From Heliomicrobium gestii (GTDB lineage Bacteria; Bacillota; Desulfitobacteriia; Heliobacteriales; Heliobacteriaceae), in NCBI RefSeq assembly GCF_009877435.1, contig NZ_WXEX01000004.1, positions 1 through 64,000 of the forward strand: a stretch of 64,000 nt of DNA, written 5' to 3'. The notes under the pieces are model-generated. The model was given only the letters and a program-made list of their open reading frames with translations. It did not search any database and was not told the DNA's origin. The position numbers and the translations under genes are program-made. This document shows positions 1 through 8,229 of the stretch, in pieces (the first letter of the stretch is position 1; the number at the start of each line of letters is the position of its first letter).

Positions 1-138
1 GTGACGCTGTCAAACACTGTAGCTGTTCTTGCGTCAACGAAGGATAGTTTATCACATTCGCTGACCAGAAGTCAACTGGGTATTTTTTGTTTTTTTCGTC
101 AGCGACAAGAAGTATCTTAACACAGCCACCGATTTTCG
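1..138. other. left-edge non-coding stretch
   Basis: No convincing reading frame was seen. The stretch lies downstream of the minus-strand yunB stop and contains a T-rich run around 86-98. A clear hairpin terminator could not be defined, so this may be the end of an intergenic region cut by the window edge. Confidence 0.4.
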
Positions 139-843
139 TCAACTGCCACTTTTTAGATCTAAGGAAGGATGAATGGCCGACTCTCCGCGCAAGTAGACAT
201 TCGGAACAGCGCCGGAAATGATTGTTGTAGCCACAGGGATGCGGGTGCTTACGGGGAACTCTGCTGAAACAAGGGGAACAAGGATGCGGATCGACGCTTC
301 TACAGTGAGGTAGATCATGTGTTTCGTTTGATTGATTCCCGCTTCTTCAAACGACTCAACCGGTTCCACCTTCACGTTCCCGATGGGCAGCATATGAACG
401 TGCAGCTTCGGTCCCCAGTTTGCCAACAGTCGTGTGCCTGTCATCTGGCCCAACGGAATCTGGATGTCTTTTTCATTTAAGTTTGAAAGGGTCTGTTGCA
501 CGTCAATGGCTGTTTCCGCAGCCAACTGATTGATGCGCAGGGTATTCGGCTGCAAGAGGACAATGCGTCCCTCCTGGTCGGTTTTATAAAAAATCAGGTC
601 GCGAAAGTTGGCGTCATTCGAAACCCGGCGCAGGATCGATTCATGAATCGCCTCTGTGGCGATGGTTTTTGCCTGATTTTCCGCAACTGCTAGGATGGTG
701 TTCTTCATATTCACTTCCGCCAGTGTCAGCGCAAACAGGCACAGCAACAGCAGGATCACCGGGGCTATCCAATAGGCCGGCGATCCTCGCCGTGTCCATC
801 GTTCCCATCGCAATCGCCAACGCAGCCAAAACAAATCGGTCAC
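139..843 (-). CDS. yunB: sporulation protein YunB
   Basis: Membrane-anchored sporulation protein of the YunB family, which in Bacillus is made in the mother cell under SigE; its molecular role is unclear. One N-terminal membrane segment (YWIAPVILLLLCLFALTL) is followed by an extracytoplasmic domain with family-like blocks: AENQAKTIATEAIHESI, the INQLAAETA region, and QTKHMIYLTVEASIRILVPL near the end. I chose the GTG at 843, preceded by a GGCAGGGG stretch, giving about 234 aa, close to the usual family size of about 230-255. The frame stays open upstream to an ATG at 1044, but that extension has no family character. Start confidence is moderate, family confidence high. Confidence 0.87.
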   Translation of the reverse strand: MTDLFWLRWRLRWERWTRRGSPAYWIAPVILLLLCLFALTLAEVNMKNTILAVAENQAKTIATEAIHESILRRVSNDANFRDLIFYKTDQEGRIVLLQPNTLRINQLAAETAIDVQQTLSNLNEKDIQIPLGQMTGTRLLANWGPKLHVHMLPIGNVKVEPVESFEEAGINQTKHMIYLTVEASIRILVPLVSAEFPVSTRIPVATTIISGAVPNVYLRGESAIHPSLDLKSGS

Positions 844-1107
844 CCCCTGCCTAGTCAAACTATGCACGGGGTTTCGCAGAGGTGATATAAAAAGGACGCT
901 GATTTCACCGCCGATCACTTTATCCAGCCACGTCCAGCAATTCACCAATAGGAATCGATTCGATATTAAAGGCCGGAAAGGTTGGTTAGTGCTTAAAAAA
1001 GAGAAAGTCCGGGCAGTCTTTCGACCGACCGGGCTTTCACTCAATTCACATCTGATTTATCGCCTAATAAGCTAAACGGCCTTTCAGGAATCCCTGCGGC
1101 TCACCGC

Positions 1108-2361
1108 TTACGACATAACCAGTCGGACAAACTTGCGCTTGCCCAACCGGAGCAGCGTGTCCCCCACAGGGACCATGGCGTTGATATCCTTGACCGTCTC
1201 ATGGTTCACCTTGACAGCCCCCTCGCCGATCTTACGACGGGCCTCCCCGTTGGAGGCAGCCAACCCGGAGAGGACGAGCGCCTTGACCAGCCCAACCTGG
1301 CCATCGGCGATCTGATCCGCCGGGACGACGAAATCGGGGATCTCATCGGGCAGTTCTTTCTTCTGGAAGATGTTGATGAATTCTTCCTGAGCGTTCTGGG
1401 CCGCCTCGACGCCGTGAAAGAGGGCGACGATCTCCCTGGCCAGGCGCATCTTCACATCACGAGGATGCAGCGCGCCGCTCTTCACGCCTTCGGCGATCGC
1501 CTGAATCTCCTCGGCAGGCACCCGCGTCACCAGTTCAAAATAACGAACCATCAACTCATCGGCAATGGACATGGTCTTGCCGTAAATCTCCCGCGGCGAT
1601 TCGTTGACACCGATATAATTGCCCAGGCTCTTGCTCATCTTGTTGACGCCGTCAAGCCCTTCCAGGATCGGCATCATCAGCGCCACCTGGGGTTCCTGGC
1701 CGTATTCCTTTTGCAGCACCCGGCCGACGAGCAGGTTGAATTTCTGGTCGGTTCCGCCCAGTTCCACATCGGCTCTCAGCGCCACCGAGTCATACCCTTG
1801 CATCAAGGGATAAAAAAGTTCATGAACACCAATGGGCAGATTCTCGCGCATGCGCTTCGAGAAGTCATCCCGTTCCAGCATGCGAGCGACGGTATATTTG
1901 GCTGCCAATTGCAGGATATCAGCAAAGTTCAACGGCTGCAGCCAATGGGAGTTGAAAGTCATCTCCGTCTTGGCTGGATCGAGAACCTTAAAAATCTGTT
2001 CCTTATAAGTGGCCGCGTTGCGGTTGACCTCTTCCTCGGTCAGTTGTTTGCGCGTCTCCGATTTTCCGGAGGGATCGCCGATGCGGCCGGTAAAATCGCC
2101 AATGACGATAACCACTTGATGGCCCAGATCCTGAAAATCGCGAAGTTTGCGCAGGACAACGGTGTGCCCCAGGTGAATGTCAGGCGCCGTCGGATCCAGC
2201 CCCAGCTTAATCCGCAGCGGGCGCTTCTCCACAATGGCCTTTTCGAGCTTTTTGACGAGATCCTCTTCAGGAACGATTTCGGCAGTCCCCCGCCGGAGCA
2301 ACGCCAACTGGCGATCAATCTCATCCTGGATATGTTTCGGCAGTGTCTTCGTCTCGGACAA
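1108..2361 (-). CDS. tyrS: tyrosyl-tRNA synthetase
   Basis: Class I aminoacyl-tRNA synthetase that charges tRNA-Tyr in the cytoplasm. 417 aa. The HIGH-like signature is HLGH (near residue 64), followed by a [17 protein letters not shown] block typical of the TyrZ/TyrRS2 subgroup; the KMSKS loop is present in full, and the C-terminus carries an S4-type RNA-binding domain ([17 protein letters not shown]). It has its own promoter at 2431-2459 on the minus strand. The leader is only about 60 nt, too short for a T-box, so the tRNA-sensing control common for Firmicute tyrS genes is not visible here. Confidence 0.96.
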   Translation of the reverse strand: MSETKTLPKHIQDEIDRQLALLRRGTAEIVPEEDLVKKLEKAIVEKRPLRIKLGLDPTAPDIHLGHTVVLRKLRDFQDLGHQVVIVIGDFTGRIGDPSGKSETRKQLTEEEVNRNAATYKEQIFKVLDPAKTEMTFNSHWLQPLNFADILQLAAKYTVARMLERDDFSKRMRENLPIGVHELFYPLMQGYDSVALRADVELGGTDQKFNLLVGRVLQKEYGQEPQVALMMPILEGLDGVNKMSKSLGNYIGVNESPREIYGKTMSIADELMVRYFELVTRVPAEEIQAIAEGVKSGALHPRDVKMRLAREIVALFHGVEAAQNAQEEFINIFQKKELPDEIPDFVVPADQIADGQVGLVKALVLSGLAASNGEARRKIGEGAVKVNHETVKDINAMVPVGDTLLRLGKRKFVRLVMS

Positions 2362-2430
2362 TGTTCTCCCCCTCCCACGCGCCCCAACGGCGCGCCGCGC
2401 GTCGAGAAACCCCGCTTAAATACTTTGCCC

Positions 2431-2459
2431 ATTTTATCATGTATTTCCACCTCTTTCAA
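2431..2459 (-). promoter_or_regulatory. sigma-A type promoter of tyrS
   Basis: On the minus strand, TTGAAA (2459-2454) is separated by 17 nt from TAAAAT (2436-2431). The predicted start falls about 60 nt before the tyrS ATG. Spacing and both hexamers fit the housekeeping consensus well. Confidence 0.7.
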
Positions 2460-2495
2460 CAAAGACAGGCTGTCCATTTCTCCTCACTGTCGCCT

Positions 2496-2505
2496 ATGCT
2501 ATAAT
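2496..2505 (+). promoter_or_regulatory. extended -10 promoter of the PBP1A gene
   Basis: TATGCTATAAT ending at 2505 contains TGnTATAAT, an extended -10 element. The -35 region (around 2477-2482) is poor, as is usual for this promoter class. It lies about 35 nt before the GTG start at 2540. Confidence 0.5.
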
Positions 2506-2539
2506 ATCCCTAGTTTGACGCCACAAAGGAGGCTGTTTC

Positions 2540-5044
2540 GTGGATCCTGAAAACCGCCAGCCAAATACGCCCACCCCGCCCGGAACAACGCAAAAGGGCG
2601 CCCGCAAAAAAATCCGCTGGCCCCGCATGATACTGTTGATAACGGCTGTGCTCCTTGTCTCCACCATCGGCATCGGCTCCGGTCTCATCTTTGCCTGGGC
2701 AGTGGAAGCGCCCGGCTTTAAAGCCGGAGACTTGGATGTACATACCACTTCCGTCCTCTATGACATGAATAAACAGGAGTTCGCTAAGCTGCACGCCGGG
2801 GAAAACCGCACCCTGGTGGAGAACATCAACGACGTGCCCATTCAGTTACGCCAAGCTTTCCTGGCAATCGAAGACAACAAGTTTTACGAGCACCATGGCG
2901 TGGACGTGCTCGCCAATATCCGCGCCATCTTGGCCAACGTCACCGGCGGCTTTGGCTCGCAAGGCGCCTCGACAATCACCCAGCAGTTGGTGAAACTCAC
3001 CTTCCTCACACCCGAAAAAACGCTGAAGCGGAAGGTGCAGGAACTGGTCCTGTCGATGCAGTTGGAACGACAGTACTCGAAGGACGAGATCTTCCTCATG
3101 TACCTGAACCGCATCAACTTCGGCGAAGGCGCCTATGGCGTCAAAGCGGCCGCAAAGACCTTTTACGGCAAGGAACTGAAGGATCTCAAACTGCCCGAAG
3201 CGGCCCTTTTGGCCGGTCTGCCCAATGCGCCCTCCAAATGGTCGCCCTATAAAAACCCCGATGGAGCGGAACAACGGCGGCAGTTGATCTTGACACAGAT
3301 GGCCAAATACGGCTACATCACCAACGATGACGCCGAAAAAGCGAAAAAGACGCTCCCCCAGTTGCTTGATCAACCGAAGCGCTCCGTCACCGGCAACGAC
3401 ATCAACTTCCCCTATTTCACCGACGCCGTCATCGAGGAATGCATCGATACCTACGGCATCACGGAAGACATGCTTTATAAAGGCGGCCTGAAGATATACA
3501 CCACCGTCGATCCGAAGGCGCAGAAGGCGGCGGAAGCCGCCCTGTCCGACCCCGGCAACTACCCGCAAGGAAAAGACAATGTTCCTATCCAGGCGGCTAT
3601 CGCCGTGGTAGACCACAGCACCGGCGAGGTGCGGGCGGTCGTGGGCGGACGGGACTACACAGCCCGCCGTGGCTTGAACCGGGCCACCGCGCAAATGCGC
3701 CAACCGGGTTCCGTCTTCAAGCCCATCGCCGTATACGGCCCCGCCCTGGAAAAAGGGCGCTCGCCGGCGACGGTCATTGATGACGTGCCGACCCGCTACG
3801 GCAGTTATGAACCGGGCAACTATGACGGTCAGTACCGCGGCTTGATCAACATGCGTGAAGCGGTCCGCCTCTCCGTCAACATCTACGCCGTCAAACTGCT
3901 CAACGAGATCGGCGTGCAAAACGGCTTCGCCTTCGCCCGCAATCTGGGCATCTCCAATCTTGATGAGAAAAACGATATGACCCTTCCCCTGGCCTTGGGC
4001 GGCCTTTCGAAAGGAACGAATCCCTTGGAACTGGCCGGCGCCTACGGCGCTTTTGCCAACAAGGGCGTATGGATTGAACCCCACCTGATTGTCAAAGTGG
4101 AGGATCGCGAGGGTAAGCCCCTGGTGGAGGTAAAACCCAAGCGTCAGGTGGCGATGAAAGAGACGACCGCCTACCTGATGACAAACATGCTGCAAACAGC
4201 GGTCAATGAAGGCACCGGCTCGAAAGCCCAGCTTGACCGTCCGGTGGCAGGCAAGACCGGCACTACCGAACTCCCCAGAGAGGTCTTCGGAAACATCACC
4301 GGCAATAAGGACGCCTGGTTTGCCGGCTTTACGCCGGAACTGTCGGGCGTCGTCTGGATGGGCTATGACAAAACCGACCAAAACCACTACATGTACAAAA
4401 CCTATGGCGGCTCCTATCCGGCGCAGATGTGGCGCTCTGTCATGAGCAAGGCCCTTCAAGGCGTCGGCGGCAAAGGTTTTGACCGGCCTCCCGGCATCGT
4501 CGATGTGAATGTGGACATCAAATCCGGCCTCTTGCCAAGCGCCCTGACACCGCCGGAATTTGTTCAGACAGAACTTTTTGAGGAATCAACGGCGCCGACC
4601 CAGACGAGCAACGCCTGGATCAAGGTGGATATCAACGCCGATACCGGGTTGCCCGTAAAGCCGGGAGACAATGCATCTCACGTTGAGAGCAGGATATTCT
4701 TGAAGCGGCCGGACTACGATCCCGATCGACCGCCGGCTGATGCGGAACTGGCTGCGCCGGCTGGCGCAACGCCCTCTGGGAGCAACGGTTCTGCCAAAGC
4801 AGAGGAAGGACACGGCGCAAACGCCAAGCCGTCCACCCCAAGCACAACGGACAGCAAAACCACCCCACCTACGGCTCCCACTCCTCCGGCCTCGCCCTCT
4901 GGGGCAAACGGAGCGAGCACCCCATCGGGCGGGGGCACAGGGACTTCGAAAAACGGAGCTGCCACCAACGGCAATGGCGGCAAGAACTCGACGACACCCG
5001 CCGTTCCGCCAACCCCTTCGGGTGTGGTGGGACCGCAAGGGTAG
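2540..5044 (+). CDS. class A penicillin-binding protein (PBP1A family)
   Basis: Bifunctional peptidoglycan synthase outside the membrane, 834 aa. Order of parts: short cytoplasmic tail rich in Pro and Lys; one membrane helix (ILLITAVLLVSTIGIGSGLI); glycosyltransferase domain (GT51) with catalytic EDNKFYEHHGVD and a GASTITQQLVK block; transpeptidase domain with SVFKP (SxxK), SVN and KTGTT; then a Pro/Ser/Thr/Gly-rich low-complexity tail of about 100 residues, probably wall-spanning and disordered. The GTG start follows AAAGGAGG. It is monocistronic with a strong terminator just downstream. The next genes are a two-component system, suggesting an envelope-related neighbourhood. Confidence 0.95.
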   Translation: MDPENRQPNTPTPPGTTQKGARKKIRWPRMILLITAVLLVSTIGIGSGLIFAWAVEAPGFKAGDLDVHTTSVLYDMNKQEFAKLHAGENRTLVENINDVPIQLRQAFLAIEDNKFYEHHGVDVLANIRAILANVTGGFGSQGASTITQQLVKLTFLTPEKTLKRKVQELVLSMQLERQYSKDEIFLMYLNRINFGEGAYGVKAAAKTFYGKELKDLKLPEAALLAGLPNAPSKWSPYKNPDGAEQRRQLILTQMAKYGYITNDDAEKAKKTLPQLLDQPKRSVTGNDINFPYFTDAVIEECIDTYGITEDMLYKGGLKIYTTVDPKAQKAAEAALSDPGNYPQGKDNVPIQAAIAVVDHSTGEVRAVVGGRDYTARRGLNRATAQMRQPGSVFKPIAVYGPALEKGRSPATVIDDVPTRYGSYEPGNYDGQYRGLINMREAVRLSVNIYAVKLLNEIGVQNGFAFARNLGISNLDEKNDMTLPLALGGLSKGTNPLELAGAYGAFANKGVWIEPHLIVKVEDREGKPLVEVKPKRQVAMKETTAYLMTNMLQTAVNEGTGSKAQLDRPVAGKTGTTELPREVFGNITGNKDAWFAGFTPELSGVVWMGYDKTDQNHYMYKTYGGSYPAQMWRSVMSKALQGVGGKGFDRPPGIVDVNVDIKSGLLPSALTPPEFVQTELFEESTAPTQTSNAWIKVDINADTGLPVKPGDNASHVESRIFLKRPDYDPDRPPADAELAAPAGATPSGSNGSAKAEEGHGANAKPSTPSTTDSKTTPPTAPTPPASPSGANGASTPSGGGTGTSKNGAATNGNGGKNSTTPAVPPTPSGVVGPQG

Positions 5045-5070
5045 CTAGGAATCGTTGATCATGCATCATC

Positions 5071-5101
5071 AGAGCCTGAACGCAAGTTCGGGCTCTTTTT
5101 T
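5071..5101 (+). terminator. rho-independent terminator after the PBP1A gene
   Basis: An 11-bp stem (AGAGCCTGAAC / GTTCGGGCTCT) with a GCAA loop is followed by a T run. It ends just before the ribosome binding site of the response regulator gene, so the upstream in-frame extension of that gene is not used. Confidence 0.9.
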
Positions 5102-5117
5102 AAGGAGTGATGATCCG

Positions 5118-5900
5118 ATGACCCGGATTTACATCGCCGACGATGAGCCGCCGATTCTGGAACTCATCCGCCGTTATTTGGTCAGGGAAGGGTTTGAGGC
5201 GACCACCTTCACCAATGGCGACGATCTGCTGGACGCCTGCGGTCAGCAGGCCCCAGACCTTGTCATCCTCGACATCATGATGCCGGGAATGAGCGGTCTC
5301 GATGTCTGCAAAGCCCTTCGCCGAGACAGCGACGTGCCGATCATCATCGTATCGGCCAAGGATGATGAGATCGACCGGATTTTAGGATTGGAACTGGGCA
5401 GTGACGACTATCTCTCCAAACCCTTCAGCCCCCGGGAACTGGTGGTCCGCGTGAAAAACATCCTGCGCCGGGCGCGTCCCATAGGCACGGAAAAACCATC
5501 CTGCGAATCAACAGCCACCTCGACAGCGATGCTATCGGAAACTCGGCAACCGGCGGGCGTCGACTCGACAACGTCCCCGCAGTCTCTGCTCTGTCATGAC
5601 CTGCAAGTCTGCCTCGATGAACGGCAGATCATCGGACCCAACGGCGAGATCGATCTGACGGCCAAAGAATTCGACATGCTTATTTTTTTGGCAAAACACA
5701 AGAAAAAGGTCTTCACACGGGAACAACTGCTGGATCAGATTTGGGGCTATAATTTCGCCGTGAGCCTTCGTTCTGTCGATGACCTGATCAAGCGGCTCCG
5801 CAAAAAATTGGCCCAGAGCGGCTCCACCCTGGAGATCAAGACCGTGTGGGGCTATGGCTACAAGATCGACGCGCCCCTCGCGGGCGAAAAGCAAGGGTAG
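5118..5900 (+). CDS. OmpR/PhoB-family response regulator
   Basis: DNA-binding response regulator, 260 aa. The receiver domain starts at IYIADDEPPI (acidic pair), has phospho-acceptor Asp in DLVILDIMMPG and the conserved Lys in DDYLSKPFSP. A linker of about 45 residues rich in Ser/Thr is longer than usual. The C-terminal winged helix (LTAKEFDMLIFLAKH ... GYGYKID) is of OmpR type. I chose the ATG at 5118 because AAGGAG lies 11 nt upstream; an in-frame ATG at 5055 would lie inside the terminator region. It is followed after 25 nt by its probable histidine kinase. The regulated genes are unknown; the adjacent PBP gene and secreted protein are candidates. Confidence 0.94.
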   Translation: MTRIYIADDEPPILELIRRYLVREGFEATTFTNGDDLLDACGQQAPDLVILDIMMPGMSGLDVCKALRRDSDVPIIIVSAKDDEIDRILGLELGSDDYLSKPFSPRELVVRVKNILRRARPIGTEKPSCESTATSTAMLSETRQPAGVDSTTSPQSLLCHDLQVCLDERQIIGPNGEIDLTAKEFDMLIFLAKHKKKVFTREQLLDQIWGYNFAVSLRSVDDLIKRLRKKLAQSGSTLEIKTVWGYGYKIDAPLAGEKQG

Positions 5901-5925
5901 CGACCATTCGAAGGGGAGCGATGGC

Positions 5926-7362
5926 ATGGACAAAAGAGCGGCTTCTCCTTTCCGGCGTTCCCTGGGATTGCGCATCACCGCCAGCTATTTTATCCTGCTG
6001 GTCCTGGCCTTTCTCATCGCCGGCACCTCTTTCAACACTCTCACCCGCCAGTTTCTGATCCGTGAAACAAAAGAAAACCTGCGCGAACAGGGCAATGTGA
6101 TTGTGAATATGTACAAAGGTCCGTCGTCTCTGCCCACCCAGAATGATCTGCGAACAGGCCGTGTCCTGGCCAACCTGATCGACGCCGATTCGGTCATTGT
6201 CGACACGAAGGGCGTCATTACAGCCACGAACCGCCCCCGCCGTTTTCCCGTCGGTGATATCCTCGTCTATCCGCGCATGCAAAAGGTGTTAGCAGGCAGT
6301 GAAGAGTCTGACCTATGGAACGACCGTGACCGCGACATGGTCGCCGTCGGTCTGCCCTTGCTGTATAAGGATGGCGCCGTCAAGGGCGGTGTCTTTCTGT
6401 TTTCTCGTCTGGAAGGCATCGATGCCATGGGACGCCAGATCAACCGCGCCCTCTTCAAAGGCCTCCTCCTGTCCGGACTGATTGCCCTCATCATCGGCGT
6501 CTTTTTCTCCCGTTCCATCTCCAAACCGGCCCGAACCTTGTCTGCTGCGGCCATGGCCCTTGCCGGCCGGCGCTATGATACGGACCTGCCCCTTGACCGC
6601 GCCGACGAACTGGGCGAAGTGGCCCGATCCTTCGCGGTCATGCGCGACCGTATCCGGCGCTTTGATGAGATGCAGCGTTCCTTCTTACAAACAGCCTCCC
6701 ATGAGTTGAAGACACCTTTGATGTCGATTCAGGGGTATGCCGAGGGGATCAAAGACGGTGTTTTCGAAGGCGCCGAAGCGGAGAAAGGGCTTGACATCAT
6801 CATCACCGAGAGTCAGCGGCTGAAAGGGATCGTCGATGAGATGATCCTCCTGTCCAAGCTGGAATCGATGGACGGCTTGTACCGCTTCCAACCGATCCGC
6901 CTCTCCGAGGTGGCTCACGAAGGAGTGGAGAAACTGCAAGGACTGGCGCTGGAGTTGGGAAAAGAACTTCGCTTTGCCGCCCCTTCCGACGTCTCTGGCG
7001 CTTCTGATTCCGATGAGCTTGTGTCCGGCGACCGAGACAAACTGCTTCAGGCCATCATCAATCTGATGAGCAACGCCTTGCGCCATGCCAGGGACGGTGT
7101 CCTTGTGACCGCATCAAACCATTGTATTCAGGTGCGTGATGATGGCGACGGCATCGACCCCGATGAACTTCCTCACCTGTTCCAACGATTTTTCAAAGGT
7201 AAACGCGGCGATACCGGTTTGGGTCTTTCCATCGCCATGGTCATCGCCGAAAAACATGGCGGAACCATCACCGCCAGCAACGCTCCTGCCGGTGGCGCAC
7301 TTTTTGAACTGTCCCTTTCTTCTAGCCGCCATTCTGCCGAGGCAGTCGCTTCCCCCAATTAA
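5926..7362 (+). CDS. membrane sensor histidine kinase
   Basis: Sensor kinase that should phosphorylate the preceding regulator, 478 aa. Two membrane segments (ASYFILLVLAFLIAGTSF and GLLLSGLIALIIGVFF) flank an extracytoplasmic sensor of about 130 residues. A HAMP linker follows, then the HisKA box with phospho-His in SHELKTPLMSIQGYAEGI, and the ATPase domain with N box NLMSNALRHA, DDGDGIDPDELPHLF and GLGLSIAMVIAEKHGG. The start is the ATG at 5926 behind AAGGGGAG. An earlier in-frame ATG at 5854 lies within the end of the regulator gene and has no good ribosome binding site. Confidence 0.94.
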   Translation: MDKRAASPFRRSLGLRITASYFILLVLAFLIAGTSFNTLTRQFLIRETKENLREQGNVIVNMYKGPSSLPTQNDLRTGRVLANLIDADSVIVDTKGVITATNRPRRFPVGDILVYPRMQKVLAGSEESDLWNDRDRDMVAVGLPLLYKDGAVKGGVFLFSRLEGIDAMGRQINRALFKGLLLSGLIALIIGVFFSRSISKPARTLSAAAMALAGRRYDTDLPLDRADELGEVARSFAVMRDRIRRFDEMQRSFLQTASHELKTPLMSIQGYAEGIKDGVFEGAEAEKGLDIIITESQRLKGIVDEMILLSKLESMDGLYRFQPIRLSEVAHEGVEKLQGLALELGKELRFAAPSDVSGASDSDELVSGDRDKLLQAIINLMSNALRHARDGVLVTASNHCIQVRDDGDGIDPDELPHLFQRFFKGKRGDTGLGLSIAMVIAEKHGGTITASNAPAGGALFELSLSSSRHSAEAVASPN

Positions 7363-7506
7363 ATACGAAAAGGGCCGGCTTTTTCACAAAAAAACCACAA
7401 TCATCCTATGAATCCGCCGCAAGTGAGTTTTAGTATAAGGATCACCGGGACGACAACACCGCCCGTCGCCGGAAAAAACTCAACGATGCGAGGAGGAACC
7501 ATCACC

Positions 7507-8121
7507 ATGAAAAAATGGGTATCCGCCATCACCCTTAGCGCCGTCCTGCTCATGACCCCAGCGGCCTTCGCCGCAGACGCCGCCAGCGCGCCAACGACCG
7601 CCACGGCAGACCAAACGGATACGAGCGCGACGCCTCAAGTGAAAATGACCGCCGAACAACGACAAGCCTGGAAAGGGGCGCTCGCACCCAAACTGGAACA
7701 ATTGAAGGCCCTTAACGAACAACTGAAGGATTTGCACAGCCAGTTGAAGACACAGCAGGAAGGCAACAAATCGTTGCGCCAGTCGCTAAAAGGCCATCTG
7801 ACGAAGGAACAGGCGCAGGCCCTTCACGCCTCGACCAAGGCCAACCTGGAAAAACAGAAGACGCTCCACAGTGATCTCAAGGCTCTGCAAGAACAGGTGA
7901 AAGCCGCCCGCGCTGCCTTGAAAGCAGCCCGGTCTTCGGTCGATATCACCGCCGCTTCCGCCGCACTCGACCAGTTGATCAGCCTGAAGCAGCAGATCCT
8001 GACCAAGACACCGGAACTCTTGCAGGCAAAAGAGGAATTGAACCAAATCTTGACGACAGCGCAATCACAAGCGACGGCTCCGGCGACGGCGGCCGCTCCC
8101 ACGCCTGCTCCAGCACAATAA
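7507..8121 (+). CDS. secreted coiled-coil protein, unknown function
   Basis: 204 aa. A clear signal peptide (lysines, then a hydrophobic run, ending AAFA before ADAAS) suggests export. The mature protein is an Ala/Thr-rich linker, a long Lys/Gln/Leu-rich helix pattern between about residues 50 and 185 (repeated LKALNEQLKDLHSQLK-like heptads) and a Pro/Ala-rich tail. No enzymatic motif was recognised. The start is the ATG at 7507 behind AGGAGGAACC. It follows the two-component system after 144 nt, on the same strand, with its own terminator. It could be an envelope-stress periplasm-like chaperone or sensor partner, but this is only inference from context. Confidence 0.75.
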   Translation: MKKWVSAITLSAVLLMTPAAFAADAASAPTTATADQTDTSATPQVKMTAEQRQAWKGALAPKLEQLKALNEQLKDLHSQLKTQQEGNKSLRQSLKGHLTKEQAQALHASTKANLEKQKTLHSDLKALQEQVKAARAALKAARSSVDITAASAALDQLISLKQQILTKTPELLQAKEELNQILTTAQSQATAPATAAAPTPAPAQ

Positions 8122-8133
8122 AACAGGGAAAAT

Positions 8134-8182
8134 AAAAAGAACCGGCGAGTGCAGCGCATGCTGTAAGTCGCCGGTTCTTTTT
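8134..8182. terminator. bidirectional terminator
   Basis: A perfect 15-bp stem, AAAAAGAACCGGCGA (8134-8148) pairing with TCGCCGGTTCTTTTT (8168-8182). A and T runs on both sides let it serve the secreted-protein gene on plus and mutS2 on minus. Confidence 0.9.
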
Positions 8183-8229
8183 ATCATTCTGTTGGTATCC
8201 TCTGTAGATCGGTTTACCCCTTCGCCGGT

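Noticed and set aside
2362-2480. Possible T-box leader of tyrS
   Set aside because: The region between promoter and start is about 60 nt and lacks the GGTGG-ACC-GCG core.
1201-2550. 449-codon open frame on plus, opposite tyrS
   Set aside because: Antisense shadow of a certain gene. High GC leaves stop-free antisense frames, and it has no domain signature.
2846-4459. 537-codon open frame on minus, opposite the PBP1A gene
   Set aside because: It overlaps the certain PBP coding sequence in the antisense frame, with His/Gly-rich composition typical of shadows.
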